Shown one piece after another: positions 9,493 through 19,083 of a stretch of DNA of 64,000 nt (position 1 is its first letter; each line of letters starts with the position of its first letter). A program made the position numbers and the translations under genes. Where the stretch lies: assembly GCF_014077095.1 (NCBI RefSeq), contig NZ_JACGVG010000038.1:310001-374000 (forward strand). Direction: 5' to 3'. The notes below the pieces were generated by a model, which ran no database searches, had not been told where the DNA came from, and worked only from the letters and a program-made list of their open reading frames with translations. This DNA comes from Colwellia sp. MB02u-6 (GTDB taxonomy: Bacteria > Pseudomonadota > Gammaproteobacteria > Enterobacterales > Alteromonadaceae).

Positions 9493-10149
9493 ATGCAAAA
9501 TTGCGCAGTATCAAGATTATACTTGGTTGTTATTGCCCTAGTGTTACTTGTTGGCTGTCAATCGGCTTATTATTCTGCCATGGAAAAAGTGGGTGTGCAT
9601 AAGCGCGATATTATGCTCGATCGTGTTGAAAACGCCCAAGGCGCTCAAGAAGATGCTCAGCAGCAGTTCCAATCTGCATTAGAGCAGCTGTCTGAATTGA
9701 TCAATTATGACGGTGGTGATTTGACCACGCAATATGAATTGGTCAATGACCAATATCAAGCCAGTAAAGCTTCGGCTGAAGAAGTGGTTTCTCGTATTGA
9801 GGCTATTGAAAGTGTTGCCGATGCCCTGTTTGCTGAATGGAATGAAGAAATTCAGCAATATTCAAGTAATAGCTTGAAGCAAAAAAGTCAGCAAAAACTG
9901 AGAAAAACCGAGCGTAATTACCAAAGTCTGATTAAGTCGATGTACCGAGCTAAAGACGGAATGGCACCTGTGTTATCAGCCTTAAAAGATAATAGTTTAT
10001 ATCTCAAGCATAATTTAAATGCACAGGCTATTGGCGCTTTACAAGGCGAATATAAAACTATTAAACGTGATGTTGAATTTTTAGTATCACAAATGAGTAA
10101 AGCGATAGCGCAATCACAACAATTTATCAATTTGTTAAAAGCAGAATAG
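9493..10149 (+). CDS. DUF2959 lipoprotein
   Basis: I place the start at the ATG at 9493; an upstream in-frame TTG at 9478 overlaps the previous stop codon. The protein then opens with a lipoprotein signal ending LLVGC, so it should be anchored by a lipidated cysteine. The motif YYSAMEKVGVHKRDI followed by RVENAQ is typical of DUF2959. The remaining 170 residues are rich in Glu, Gln, Lys and Ala and look like long coiled-coil helices. The function of the family is unknown; its place after a small membrane protein suggests an envelope role. Confidence 0.85.
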   Translation: MQNCAVSRLYLVVIALVLLVGCQSAYYSAMEKVGVHKRDIMLDRVENAQGAQEDAQQQFQSALEQLSELINYDGGDLTTQYELVNDQYQASKASAEEVVSRIEAIESVADALFAEWNEEIQQYSSNSLKQKSQQKLRKTERNYQSLIKSMYRAKDGMAPVLSALKDNSLYLKHNLNAQAIGALQGEYKTIKRDVEFLVSQMSKAIAQSQQFINLLKAE

Positions 10150-10304
10150 CTTGTTAAGCTTTTTATTTTACAGACCATGCTACTCACATTGCGGCAGTCG
10201 GTTTTATCTTTTTATTATATATAATTAATCATGTAAAACATGAGCATAAGCAAACCACTTTGTGTATGACTCTGTGTTATTTCTTCAACGTATAGGAATC
10301 CAAC

Positions 10305-12713
10305 ATGGGTCGTTATTTTAAACGCCTTAGTCAGATTTTAGTTATTACCTTTATTCTCCTTTATGGTCTCATTTGGTTACTCTCACCGATTATAATACGT
10401 TATGCTCTCAATACTTATGGATTACCAAAGCCTTTATTGCTCACTTCTGCATCTAGTATTCGCTATAACCCATTTACAGCCCATTTAACGATTAGTCATT
10501 TAGAAGTGAAAACTAATCAGCAAAGCAGCGCACTTAAACTGCAAAGTCTGAACGCAGAACTACATTTACATCAGTTGTTGTTTAATAAAATTTATGTTGC
10601 CGAATTTGCTGTCAATGGCCTATTTATTCCTATTACGGTCAATGAGTCGTCACTCAATGTTGCTGGCATTGAATTAGGTAGCGAAAACTCACCACCGTTA
10701 GCAACAGCAGTAGAAACAGAGCAAGCAAGCACTGACTTTCCTTATCAAGTTATTATCCCTGAATTTACTTTGACCGATGCTCACATCGAATTAGTGCATT
10801 TTTCACAAACACATAACATTCAATTAGATTCTTTTTCTTTACAGAACATTTTACTTGCACAAAATGAACAAGCGATTAAATTAAATTTAGTCAGCCATTT
10901 AAATGGCGCACTAATAGAAGTGGTGTTAGATGGTCGTTTGTTTAAACAACAAGGTCAAATTAGTCTGGATTTGAATGCGAAAAATATTGCCTTAAGTTCA
11001 GTAAAAACTTTTTTGCCTAGTTCCATATCAGCATTAGATGGCAAAGTAAGTTATACCAGTAAAATGGATATTGTTATCAGCAATGAGCAAACATCAGTCC
11101 ATACCCGTGACCTAATAGCCTCAATTGATGACCTGCATGTAGAGCAAAATAATATTGCTATAGCTATTAAGCGTCAAGAAATTCAGGTGCAAGATTTAGC
11201 GGTATTATTACAGCCAAATAAACCCATCAATCTTGATGTCATGTTGAATTATGTTATTGAAGGGCTTGCGGCAAAATCGAAAGAGAGTAATACACTCTTA
11301 GCTGAAATATCAAAGTTATCAGCCAATACTATTGCCCTTCAATACCAGCAAAACAGGGCTAAAGTAACGATTGAAAATGTGCAAGTAGCTAGCAGTGAGT
11401 TTTCAAAAAACATCCAAAAAAATATGCCAGCATTAGCTGCCTTTAATAGTTTGTTGGTAAATAATATCGCGTATACGCCTGAGCTTATCGCCGTTAATAA
11501 CATGACGTTATCCGGACTTGTGGCTAATGTTTTATTAGATAAAGAAAAGCAATTGGCCACACTAGTTGCGCTTGCTAATAACAAGGATAAAAAAATACCT
11601 GGCACTGAACAAGAAAGTAAAATGGCTGATAATGAGCTTGTTACACAAGCGCTAGTAGTTGATGAGACGAATAAACCTGTTAAGCCTATATTCAGGTTAG
11701 GGCAGTTTAGCTTACTCGATGGCGCACAGATAGACTTTAAAGATACGAGTGTTACACCCTACTATGAGCGCAACGTAAATATTACTCATTTGCTTTTGTT
11801 AGATGTTGATAGTGGCAAGCCTGAGCAGGAAGTTGTGCTTAATATACAAGGAAAAAGCGATAAATATGCTAGTTTTGACCTAAAAGGGCGAGGCTTACCC
11901 TTTGCTCCCCAGCAGAAGTTCACGCTAGATGCTGTGGTTAAAGAGGTGAGTTTACCGGGTATTTCTAGCTATATTAAAGAGGCTTTACAATACGAGATTG
12001 AAAGTGGCCAACTCGATATAGCGCTTAAAGCCGCCTTGACGGGTAAGAAACTCAATGGCGATATTGATTTATTACTTCGAGGTATAGAGTTCACTTCAGC
12101 GGATGATCATGAAAGAGGTGTGATAAAAGAACAATTTAGTGTGCCCTTTAATGTTGCTTTGGGTATGTTAAAAGATTCTGATGGTAATGTAGCCTTGTCG
12201 TTACCACTCACTGGCGATATGAGCTCACCTTCATTTGGCTTGTCAGGTTTGTTAACCTTACTGGTTAAACAGGCGACGATGTCAGCGGCAAAAGATTATT
12301 TGATTACCACGTTTGTCCCTTATGCCAGTGTGATGAAAGTGGCGATGGCAGCGGGTGAATTTGCTCTTAAACTCAGAATCAATGACTTAATTTATCCGGC
12401 CAGCGCAACTGAATTGAATACGGAACAACTGGAATTTAGTCGCCAAATGTCTGTGATGCTTGCCGATAGAAACAAGATTAATGTTAAGCTTTGTGCTGTA
12501 GCAACCCCGAGTGATATTACATTGACTGATGCTTCACAAGCGCATCAGCCAGAAAACATAGCGCGCTTAAATCTACTATCGCAACAACGTGTGGAAATAT
12601 TTAAAGCGCATATGGTTGAGCAATTAAAAGTTTCTTCAGCACGGCTTTTGTTTTGTACGCCACAAATAGACACTTCAAACGGGGCTAAACCACGTATGAA
12701 ATTTGTTATTTAG
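10305..12713 (+). CDS. DUF748 (AsmA-like) envelope protein
   Basis: The protein has 802 residues. It begins with one membrane helix (about 10-32, LVITFILLYGLIWLLSP), followed by a very long, strand-rich part. Blocks such as FTAHLTISHLEVKT near the start and YERNVNITHLLLLDVDSG near residue 485, then LPFAPQQKFTLDAVVKEVSLPG, are typical of DUF748. Related AsmA-like proteins form bridges that move lipids across the periplasm, so a similar role can be inferred. The last 60 residues (RLNLLSQQRVEIFKAHMVEQL) resemble the C-terminal segment of DUF748 proteins. It appears to be a single-gene unit. Confidence 0.85.
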   Translation: MGRYFKRLSQILVITFILLYGLIWLLSPIIIRYALNTYGLPKPLLLTSASSIRYNPFTAHLTISHLEVKTNQQSSALKLQSLNAELHLHQLLFNKIYVAEFAVNGLFIPITVNESSLNVAGIELGSENSPPLATAVETEQASTDFPYQVIIPEFTLTDAHIELVHFSQTHNIQLDSFSLQNILLAQNEQAIKLNLVSHLNGALIEVVLDGRLFKQQGQISLDLNAKNIALSSVKTFLPSSISALDGKVSYTSKMDIVISNEQTSVHTRDLIASIDDLHVEQNNIAIAIKRQEIQVQDLAVLLQPNKPINLDVMLNYVIEGLAAKSKESNTLLAEISKLSANTIALQYQQNRAKVTIENVQVASSEFSKNIQKNMPALAAFNSLLVNNIAYTPELIAVNNMTLSGLVANVLLDKEKQLATLVALANNKDKKIPGTEQESKMADNELVTQALVVDETNKPVKPIFRLGQFSLLDGAQIDFKDTSVTPYYERNVNITHLLLLDVDSGKPEQEVVLNIQGKSDKYASFDLKGRGLPFAPQQKFTLDAVVKEVSLPGISSYIKEALQYEIESGQLDIALKAALTGKKLNGDIDLLLRGIEFTSADDHERGVIKEQFSVPFNVALGMLKDSDGNVALSLPLTGDMSSPSFGLSGLLTLLVKQATMSAAKDYLITTFVPYASVMKVAMAAGEFALKLRINDLIYPASATELNTEQLEFSRQMSVMLADRNKINVKLCAVATPSDITLTDASQAHQPENIARLNLLSQQRVEIFKAHMVEQLKVSSARLLFCTPQIDTSNGAKPRMKFVI

Positions 12714-13031
12714 GTTATTTACTTAATAGGTAGTTTAATTAATCAAATGAGTCTAACTTGAGTGTTTTTAAAAAAGTAGAGTTTTTTAAAAACATCATCA
12801 AGCATAAAGGGATAGCAAGAAATGCCATAGTCAGCCTATGGTTAATTTTTTTTATACAACGCCAGTATAAGGAAAGAGCAGCTTAAACTGATATGACAAC
12901 AGCGGCTACAACAGAGCGAAATCTCTCGTACTTGTGTGTTAAAAATTCGGCTATTACGCCGAATTTTGTGCTTTTAATTTATGCTTACGATTGACTTGTG
13001 GCTTGAGTTAAACGTTGGAAAATTTTTCAGC
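12714..13031. other. Gene-free region with a 10-bp perfect hairpin
   Basis: No intact gene is seen. A perfect stem lies at 12942-12951 and 12958-12967 (aaaattcggc against gccgaatttt, loop tattac). It could terminate DUF748 transcription, although only a short T run follows. Near 12786-12885 a short open stretch on the plus strand (GIARNAIVSLW, then RQYKERAA and a stop) looks like the tail of a lost gene, possibly a transposase. Confidence 0.4.
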
Positions 13032-13407
13032 TTATACTCTTTCACTAAATATTGATGTGTTATCTAAGCTTTTTCTAAGTACGGTTAATGCTTCTTTGTT
13101 ACGTTCAAGCTTGGTCAGTATGAAGGCTAAATGATAAGTAATACTTGGGTTGTTTGAGTCCATAGCATAAGCATTTCGTAATAGGTTTAAGGCTAAGTCA
13201 TAATCGCCTTGTTGAGCGATGATCCAAGCATAAGTGTCTGAAAATTAGGCTAGCGTCGAGTTAATCTCAACAGTTTTCTTTGCGTAAAGTATGGCTGATT
13301 CCAAATCTTCAAATTGTAAAATACTCGCTAAATTATTTAATATCACTGCCTGGTTTTTTAGCGATTTAACGCTGACCAGTTTTTCGTAGAGTGGCTTAGC
13401 GGCTAAT
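13032..13407 (-). pseudogene. C-terminal remnant of a TPR protein resembling PEP-CTERM-system PrsT
   Basis: On the minus strand the text reads as consecutive TPR helices: LLAAKPLYEKLV, NNLASILQFED, SDTYAWIIAQQGDYDLALNLL, then NNPSITYHLAFIL and RNKEALTVL. One in-frame TAA breaks it near 13246, and the 5' end is lost at 13407, where an IS200/IS605 remnant begins. The order (NNLA block, TYAWI block, YHLA block at the very C terminus) is like the large TPR lipoprotein PrsT linked to exosortase systems, but other TPR proteins end similarly. A PEP-CTERM protein is present at 53 kb. Confidence 0.55.
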
Positions 13408-13839
13408 AGAAATACACATCATGTTTATCGATTAATGTATCATTTTGTTTGGATACCTAAATATCGTCACAAAGTATTCAATGAGCCTTATCGTTCTACG
13501 ATGAAAGCTATAATTCAGAAAATTGGATATGATTACGATATCGATATAGTGTAATTAGGAATACCAGAAGATTATATTCATATGGTGATTAGGGGAATAC
13601 CTAAGCAATCACCAAGTGATGTAATGCCAATAATTAAAAGTATTACAGCACGTGAATTTTTCAGGATATATCCTGAAATTAAAAAGAAATACTTCTGGGG
13701 AGGTAAATTGTGGACTCAAAGTTTCTTTGTTGAAACTATTGGAAATGCCACTGAAGAAGTCATTAGGAAATATGTTCAAAACCAACTGATTGAATTAGAT
13801 CGTAAAGAAATCAACTCAGATCAGCTGGAATTGTTTTAA
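13408..13839 (+). mobile_element. IS200/IS605-family TnpA remnant
   Basis: The frame gives RNTHHVYRLMYHFVWIPKYRH, then GYDYDIDIV, a TAA stop at 13552-13554, and then GIPEDYIHMVIRGIPKQSPSD, REFFRIYP, FWGGKLWTQSFFVETIG and IRKYVQNQ. This is the Y1 transposase fold of IS200/IS605. The start codon is missing, one stop interrupts it, and the first His of the HUH metal site appears replaced by Tyr (DYIHM where DHIHM is usual). The catalytic Tyr candidate in RKYVQNQ is kept. The element is dead. It lies against the TPR relic on one side and its own end hairpin on the other. Confidence 0.8.
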
Positions 13840-13841
13840 AA

Positions 13842-13861
13842 CTCGGTCGCTTGCGGCCGAG
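13842..13861 (+). repeat. Imperfect end hairpin of the IS200/IS605 relic
   Basis: The 20 bases ctcggtcgcttgcggccgag fold into a 9-bp stem with one mismatch, starting 3 bases after the transposase stop codon. IS200/IS605 elements end in such subterminal hairpins, which the transposase recognises as single-stranded DNA. Confidence 0.65.
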
Positions 13862-13875
13862 ATATTTATCATTTT

Positions 13876-14596
13876 TTATTTTTTGTACGTAAATCGCTTT
13901 AATAATTTACCCTGCCGATTATCAGCAGCAGTCACTACTGGGTTAACGGTCGTTTTAGCCCACACAACATAAAAACCTCCAGCGGTATTAATAGACTCAA
14001 GATACGATAACTTTAAATATCCTCTAGCCGCTAAAAAGAAGGTATCAATTAACGATTTTGCATCAGGTAAAAAGTCATATTCAGCTTGACTATCTGGACT
14101 CACTGAAACGTTTTTGGGATAACCTTTAAGCACATCTCAACTCACATGAGCCTCTATTGCCGCAGGACTTATTTTAGTAAAGCGACCTTTGAAGGTGTCT
14201 TTTAAACTATCATATACTGCAAATGAGCTGCCGTCTTGTAATACTATTCGCTTAAAATCACCAAGTCTTATATCTGTGCCAAGTATCTGTTGCTGACATT
14301 CACTTAACGCCACATCAACCAATTATTTCATCAACTGAGCAAACTCTGGTTTGCTCAGTTGATTGTGAAAAGGCTTATACTGGACATCAGTGTCCGTTAA
14401 CTTCACAAAATAACGATGCAAATCAGCGATAGTATTTACTGATTTATCACCTAAAGCGGTTGTTAACGACATCACGAGTTCAAAGGGTTTTATTATTCGT
14501 TACGACTACAAAATTGGCTGGATTTTCCTATTTCGTAATATTAAAATCATTAAGCACTTTTGTTATTTTGTTTAACTCAGTATTATGTTTATTCAT
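13876..14596 (-). mobile_element. IS4-family transposase remnant
   Basis: Three minus-strand pieces join into one protein. A start piece begins at an ATG at 14594-14596 (MNKHNTELNKITKVLNDFN). A middle piece has LGDFKRIVLQDGSSFAVYDSLKD, GRFTKISPAAIEAHVS. An end piece has GYPKNVSVSPDSQAEYDFLP and LAARGYLKLSYLESI. QDGSSFAV and ARGYLKLSYL match the DDE regions of IS4 transposases. Frameshifts and stops separate the pieces, and the C-terminal catalytic Glu region is gone. This relic abuts the IS200/IS605 relic and lies about 180 bases from edd. Confidence 0.75.
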
Positions 14597-14778
14597 GCTC
14601 TATTTTTGGGATAGGTAGTGGTTTGGTGATTACTATCAGATCAAATTTAGAGCATGTTTTCAATTTTTTTATTTCTTAAGATCCAACCTATGAAGCGATA
14701 CTAACAAGCCAATAGAGACACTAATTAAAATCAATAATGGCGATACAGATAAAGCAAAAGGACCAAGGTTACTGGATA

Positions 14779-16620
14779 TCAAAGTGATACTGAATCAAGA
14801 CGATCTAGCTCAACAAATAAAGAACAAGCGCCTTCTTCTGCCCCGGTCAACGTGGAGCGCATACCGGCAAAGAACTCTCGACCCATGCCTTGATGGCTTA
14901 GCGTTAAGTCTATTTTAGCTTGTGTACGCTTTGCTAATTCAGCCTCACTAACATGCAAGATAAGCTCACCAGTAATAGTATCAATTTCAACGATATCGCC
15001 GTTATGTATTTTACCAATAACACCGCCTGTAAAGGCTTCGGGTGTTACGTGAATAGCCGCTGGCACCCTGCCTGACGCTCCCGACATTCTCCCATCGGTA
15101 ACCAAAGCCACCTTAAAACCCTTGTCTTGTAGAACACCTAAAGGAGGTGTCAATCGATGTAACTCAGGCATTCCAAGCGCAGCCGGCCCTTGGAAACGAA
15201 CGACAACAATACAATCTTTGCTGAGCTCGCCAGCTTCAAACGCGGCATCAAAAGAATATTGGTCTTCAAACACAACCGCAGGCGCTTTCATTTTACAATA
15301 GGGTTGACTGAGCGCCGACGTCTTCATTATCGCTCGACCCAAGTTACCCGACAACACTGACAAACCAGCATTTTCTTGAAACGGCTGGTTACTATCGGCA
15401 ATGACTTCTTTATCGAACGACTCAGTAGCACCTTCAACCCAAGTAAGTTCACCATCTATTATGCGCGGCTCTTGCGTATATCGCTCAAGGCCAAAGCCAC
15501 ATATGGTGTTAACGTCGTTATGTAACAAGCCTTTATCTAGTAATAGCTTAATCAATAGCGACGTACCACCTGCAGCAGTAAAGTGATTTATATCAGCTGA
15601 ACCGTTTGGATATATGCGGGTCATTAACGGCGTTGCCCTCGATAAATCAGCAAAATCGTCCCAATTTACAATGAAGCCCGCGGCGCGCGCAACGGCTACT
15701 AAGTGCATAGTATGATTTGTTGATCCACCCGTGGCTAACAAACCTATAAGACCATTAACCATAGCTTTCGCATCTACTATATGGCCAATCGGCATGTAAT
15801 TGTCGCCCAAATCGGTTATTCGCGTTACTTGTCTTGCGGCGGCATTAGTTAATTCCTCTCTTAATTCGGTTCCCGGATTCACAAAAGAGGACCCGGGTAA
15901 ATGAAGCCCCATTACTTCAACCACAAGCTGATTACTATTCGCCGTGCCATAAAAGGTGCAAGTGCCAGCAGAATGGTATGACTCTGATTCAGCGTCGAGC
16001 AGCTCTTCGCGGCCCACTTTACCTTCGGCAAACTCTTGCCTAATACGTGCCTTTTCTTTATTCGGCAAGCCAGATGGCATTGGGCCCGCTGGCACAAAAA
16101 CCGTGGGTAAATGGCCAAAACTCAAGGCCGCTAATAACAAGCCTGGTACGATTTTATCGCAAATACCCATCATTAAGGCGCCGTCGAACATATTATGCGA
16201 CAGGCCAATGGTTGCTGCCATTGCTATGTTATCGCGGCTCATTAAGCTTAATTCCATGCCTGGATTACCCTGAGTTACCCCATCACACATAGCAGGAACA
16301 CCGCCAGCAAATTGCGCCACACTACCCACTTCAGAAATCGCTTTCTTTAGCTTCTGTGGGTAGTCTTCATAGGGTTGATGGGCACTAAGCATATCGTTGT
16401 ATGACGATATAATGGCAATGTTAGCTTTGACCATGTTGCGCAGACCGACTTTGTCCTCTTTGCCACAGGCCGCAAAGCCATGCGCCATATTGCCGCAAGA
16501 AAGCGAGCCTCTTTGGGGGCCTTGCCTGCGTGCTCGTTCAATTTTAGCCAAATAAGCGGCTCTGGATACTTTACTGCGTGCAATAATTCGATCCGTTACT
16601 TCTTGTACAATAGTGTTCAT
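14779..16620 (-). CDS. edd: 6-phosphogluconate dehydratase (Entner-Doudoroff)
   Basis: The protein has 613 residues, close to the usual length of Edd. It converts 6-phosphogluconate to 2-keto-3-deoxy-6-phosphogluconate. Family blocks are clear: [60 protein letters not shown] and [11 protein letters not shown], with cysteines placed for the iron-sulfur cluster. No eda, zwf or pgl gene is beside it, which is unusual because these are commonly linked. Several 60-base lines counted by hand are 47-57% GC against about 40% in neighbours. IS relics flank it on both sides, so recent transfer is possible. Confidence 0.95.
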   Translation of the reverse strand: MNTIVQEVTDRIIARSKVSRAAYLAKIERARRQGPQRGSLSCGNMAHGFAACGKEDKVGLRNMVKANIAIISSYNDMLSAHQPYEDYPQKLKKAISEVGSVAQFAGGVPAMCDGVTQGNPGMELSLMSRDNIAMAATIGLSHNMFDGALMMGICDKIVPGLLLAALSFGHLPTVFVPAGPMPSGLPNKEKARIRQEFAEGKVGREELLDAESESYHSAGTCTFYGTANSNQLVVEVMGLHLPGSSFVNPGTELREELTNAAARQVTRITDLGDNYMPIGHIVDAKAMVNGLIGLLATGGSTNHTMHLVAVARAAGFIVNWDDFADLSRATPLMTRIYPNGSADINHFTAAGGTSLLIKLLLDKGLLHNDVNTICGFGLERYTQEPRIIDGELTWVEGATESFDKEVIADSNQPFQENAGLSVLSGNLGRAIMKTSALSQPYCKMKAPAVVFEDQYSFDAAFEAGELSKDCIVVVRFQGPAALGMPELHRLTPPLGVLQDKGFKVALVTDGRMSGASGRVPAAIHVTPEAFTGGVIGKIHNGDIVEIDTITGELILHVSEAELAKRTQAKIDLTLSHQGMGREFFAGMRSTLTGAEEGACSLFVELDRLDSVSL

Positions 16621-16682
16621 ATTAAATCCTTAAATAACCGTATAATTTTCAGTGAGAAGAAGGCCTCTGCATCCTATTTCTA

Positions 16683-16850
16683 CTAGAGCGAAGACATATA
16701 TTCTGGTTCCCCTTTCATGTCAGATATGCGGCCTATAACATCTTAGTAAAAGCCATTGGGAACGGTTTTAGATGCGATATCGGAGACAAAACAGGCATCG
16801 TATTTGCGGGGTAATACCTGTTCGACTTGCTCATTTACACTTTAGTTTCT
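16683..16850 (-). pseudogene. Unidentified C-terminal gene relic upstream of edd
   Basis: One minus-strand frame reads EQVLPRKYDACFVSDIASKT, VPNGFY, a TAA stop, then DVIGRISDMKGEPEYMSSL and a stop at 16683-16685. The composition is strongly protein-like and GC-richer than the surroundings, like edd, and it points the same way as edd with its end about 60 bases before the edd start. It probably belonged to the same transferred block. I cannot name the family. Confidence 0.45.
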
Positions 16851-16958
16851 CCCGCACTTTGTTGCCCTGATTTCAATAATTAGATGCCACAGTGGCTATT
16901 TAAATTATTGCAAACCACGAATGCTGTAGACAACAGCTTGATATTTAAAATAATCCAT

Positions 16959-17021
16959 AATACCTGAGTAATTTACTCAAGTATTAAATCGTACAATACC
17001 CGACTAGTTTACTCAAGTATT
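16959..17021. repeat. Two tandem copies of a 27-base near-palindrome
   Basis: Copy 1 (16959-16985) starts aatacctgagta and ends tactcaagtatt, so its arms are nearly complementary. Copy 2 (16995-17021) matches it at 24 of 27 positions. The start-to-start distance is 36 bases. The pair may be an operator for a dimeric regulator or part of a dead element. It lies between the edd relic block and the solo IS6 end. Confidence 0.5.
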
Positions 17022-17072
17022 ATGGGCAAAAAAATTATTGGCTTTGAGTTACTTAACCCAAGAAGGTTTAAG

Positions 17073-17137
17073 GGTTCTGTCGCAAATAGAGGGAATAGTT
17101 TATGATCTAACGATTATTGATCACTTCTTATCACTTA
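17073..17137 (+). mobile_element. Solo end of an IS6-family element
   Basis: About 65 bases starting ggttctgtcgcaaa and including tagagggaatagtt and gatcacttcttatca match the inverted outer end of the IS6 relic at 54665-55480 almost base for base. No transposase or second end follows. This is an isolated terminus left by deletion or recombination between copies. Confidence 0.7.
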
Positions 17138-17371
17138 AGCATATGATATGTGTTTAAATCGCGCACGGCGTTATATTAATATTTTCGACATATATAACAC
17201 GGTAGCCAAGAAATAGGCTGATATACTTTATTATTTATTTACAGCCAGTTATGTTTATTTTTTTGAACTTTAAAAAAATCTGACAATATTTTAAGGTATT
17301 TATACTAATGACTCGCATTTCACTGCTTTTAACTTTAATCTATTAAAAAATAACAGTTATTATGGTGTGAT

Positions 17372-18187
17372 GTGAAGATAAGTTGGTTGAGAATTTGGTG
17401 CTTAGTTACTTTTGAAGTTTTACGTTTGTTTACCACTAAGCGCGGTTTATTGGCGTTATCAGCCTTTGCCACAATCTGGTTTATTATCTTGTATTATTTT
17501 GTTGGCTCAGCGTCTTCAATGATTACTTCGCCTTCATTTGAAAGTATGGCGTCGCAACTGTTTGGTGCTCTGGGGCTAACGGCGTTGTTAGATTGGCCGG
17601 TCGCGGAGTACGCTATTTATTGGTTGGTGGCGGTATATTTTTTCCCAAGCTTTGCTTTATTGGTCTGCAGCGATCAGTTTTGTTCAGATAAGCATCGTGG
17701 CACATTAAGGTTTATCACCCTAAGAACAACCCGAGCCGAGTTAGTATTAGGGCGTTATCTAGGTCAGCTGCTTATTATAGCGATATTAATATTGCTGACC
17801 TCAATAGCGACAACCTTACTAGCCAGTATGCGAGATGTAACACTTTTATTGGCCAGCCTAAAGATAGGTGCTAAATTATCTGTAGAATTATTAATCGTTG
17901 TTATGCCTTTTATTGCCTTAATGTCATTACTTAATACCTTGGTTAATTCAGCGCGACTTGCGATAGTTGCTGCCACATTATTTTTTGCCTTAGGTCCGTT
18001 GGTGCTTGCTTTTATTCAATATCAATTTGGTCAAGTTTTTTATCTAAACTGGCTATTTCCAGGTGAGCAAATAAGCAGTATTTTATCGCAAAACGGTACG
18101 GCCACTAGCCAATATTTATTACCTTTAATACAAACCGCATTGTTACTGATTACCAGTCATTGGCTGATGAAGAGGGCGTCACTATGA
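17372..18187 (+). CDS. ABC-2 type transporter permease
   Basis: The protein has 271 residues and starts at GTG. About six hydrophobic helices are visible: near residues 25-47, 78-100, 125-150, 165-190, 195-220 and 245-262. An LVCSDQFCSDKHRGTLRF segment after the second helix resembles the cytoplasmic coupling region of NosY-like ABC-2 permeases. The stop codon overlaps the ATG of the ATPase gene (ATGA), so the two are translated together and form one transporter. The substrate is unknown; nothing in the surroundings points to one. Confidence 0.85.
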   Translation: MKISWLRIWCLVTFEVLRLFTTKRGLLALSAFATIWFIILYYFVGSASSMITSPSFESMASQLFGALGLTALLDWPVAEYAIYWLVAVYFFPSFALLVCSDQFCSDKHRGTLRFITLRTTRAELVLGRYLGQLLIIAILILLTSIATTLLASMRDVTLLLASLKIGAKLSVELLIVVMPFIALMSLLNTLVNSARLAIVAATLFFALGPLVLAFIQYQFGQVFYLNWLFPGEQISSILSQNGTATSQYLLPLIQTALLLITSHWLMKRASL

Positions 18188-19083
18188 GTTTAATTATCGA
18201 TGTTCAACAAGTAACGAAACGATATGGAGATAAAACTGCCCTAAACAAGGTCGAGTTTTCCTTAGAAAAAGGTGCGCCAGTTGCTTTAGTAGGTCCTAAT
18301 GGTGCAGGTAAAACCACTTTGTTCAGCTTGTTATGTGGCTATATTCAGCCTTCATCAGGAAAAATTAGTATATTGGGACATACCCCTGGAGATTCCGCGC
18401 TGTTTGGGCGTTTGTCGGCCTTGCCCCAAGACGCGCAATTAGACCCTAGATTTTCGATTGCTATGCAATTAAACTTTTATGCTCGTTTACAAGGTATGAG
18501 CAACAAGTTTGCTCAAAAAGATACGGCTAGGGTTTTAGACATGGTGGGTTTGTCGGATGCGTTAAATAGCCTACCCAGTGAGTTATCACACGGTATGCGA
18601 AAACGCGCAACCATAGCGCAAGCCTTATTAGGCAGCCCGGAAATTGTCATGTTAGATGAAGCAACCGCTGGGCTTGACCCTGCTAATGCTAGAGAGATAC
18701 GCGCTATTGTTAGTGAGCATGCCAGCGACGTTAACTTTATTTTAAGCTCTCATGATCTTAGTGAACTTGAGCGATTATGTGATCAGGTACTTTATCTCGA
18801 TAATGGTCAGTTAAAACACCATCAAACGCTGGGTAATAATGACAGTGCTGGATTTTTAACGCTGAGAATGAAACAGATTTATCCAGAAATTATGCCGGTA
18901 ATTTTACAAATTCCGGGGGTTAGCCAGGTGACTATGACACAAGATAAAGAATACTTACTTACCGTCAGTAATGAGCAAGGTAAGCTAAGCATTGAAATGG
19001 AGTTATTAACGGCTTTAGCAAGTAATAATTGGTCTTATACTCAACTTATTAATGGTAAAACACTTGAAAACCAATTGTTTTAA
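18184..19083 (+). CDS. ABC transporter ATP-binding protein
   Basis: I use the ATG at 18184, which overlaps the permease stop codon, in preference to an in-frame ATG at 18160 inside the permease gene. The protein then has 299 residues. Walker A is GPNGAGKTT near residue 38, the signature is LSHGMRKRA near 136, Walker B is VMLDEATAGLDP near 156, and the switch histidine lies in ILSSHDLSE. The signature has H-G-M in place of the usual G-G/GQ pattern, as in some ABC-2 exporters. The last 80 residues form a separate regulatory-looking domain. Confidence 0.9.
   Translation: MSLIIDVQQVTKRYGDKTALNKVEFSLEKGAPVALVGPNGAGKTTLFSLLCGYIQPSSGKISILGHTPGDSALFGRLSALPQDAQLDPRFSIAMQLNFYARLQGMSNKFAQKDTARVLDMVGLSDALNSLPSELSHGMRKRATIAQALLGSPEIVMLDEATAGLDPANAREIRAIVSEHASDVNFILSSHDLSELERLCDQVLYLDNGQLKHHQTLGNNDSAGFLTLRMKQIYPEIMPVILQIPGVSQVTMTQDKEYLLTVSNEQGKLSIEMELLTALASNNWSYTQLINGKTLENQLF

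Noticed and set aside
13842-13861. Hairpin as a terminator
   Set aside because: No T run follows; its position 3 bases after an IS200/IS605 transposase makes an element end more likely.
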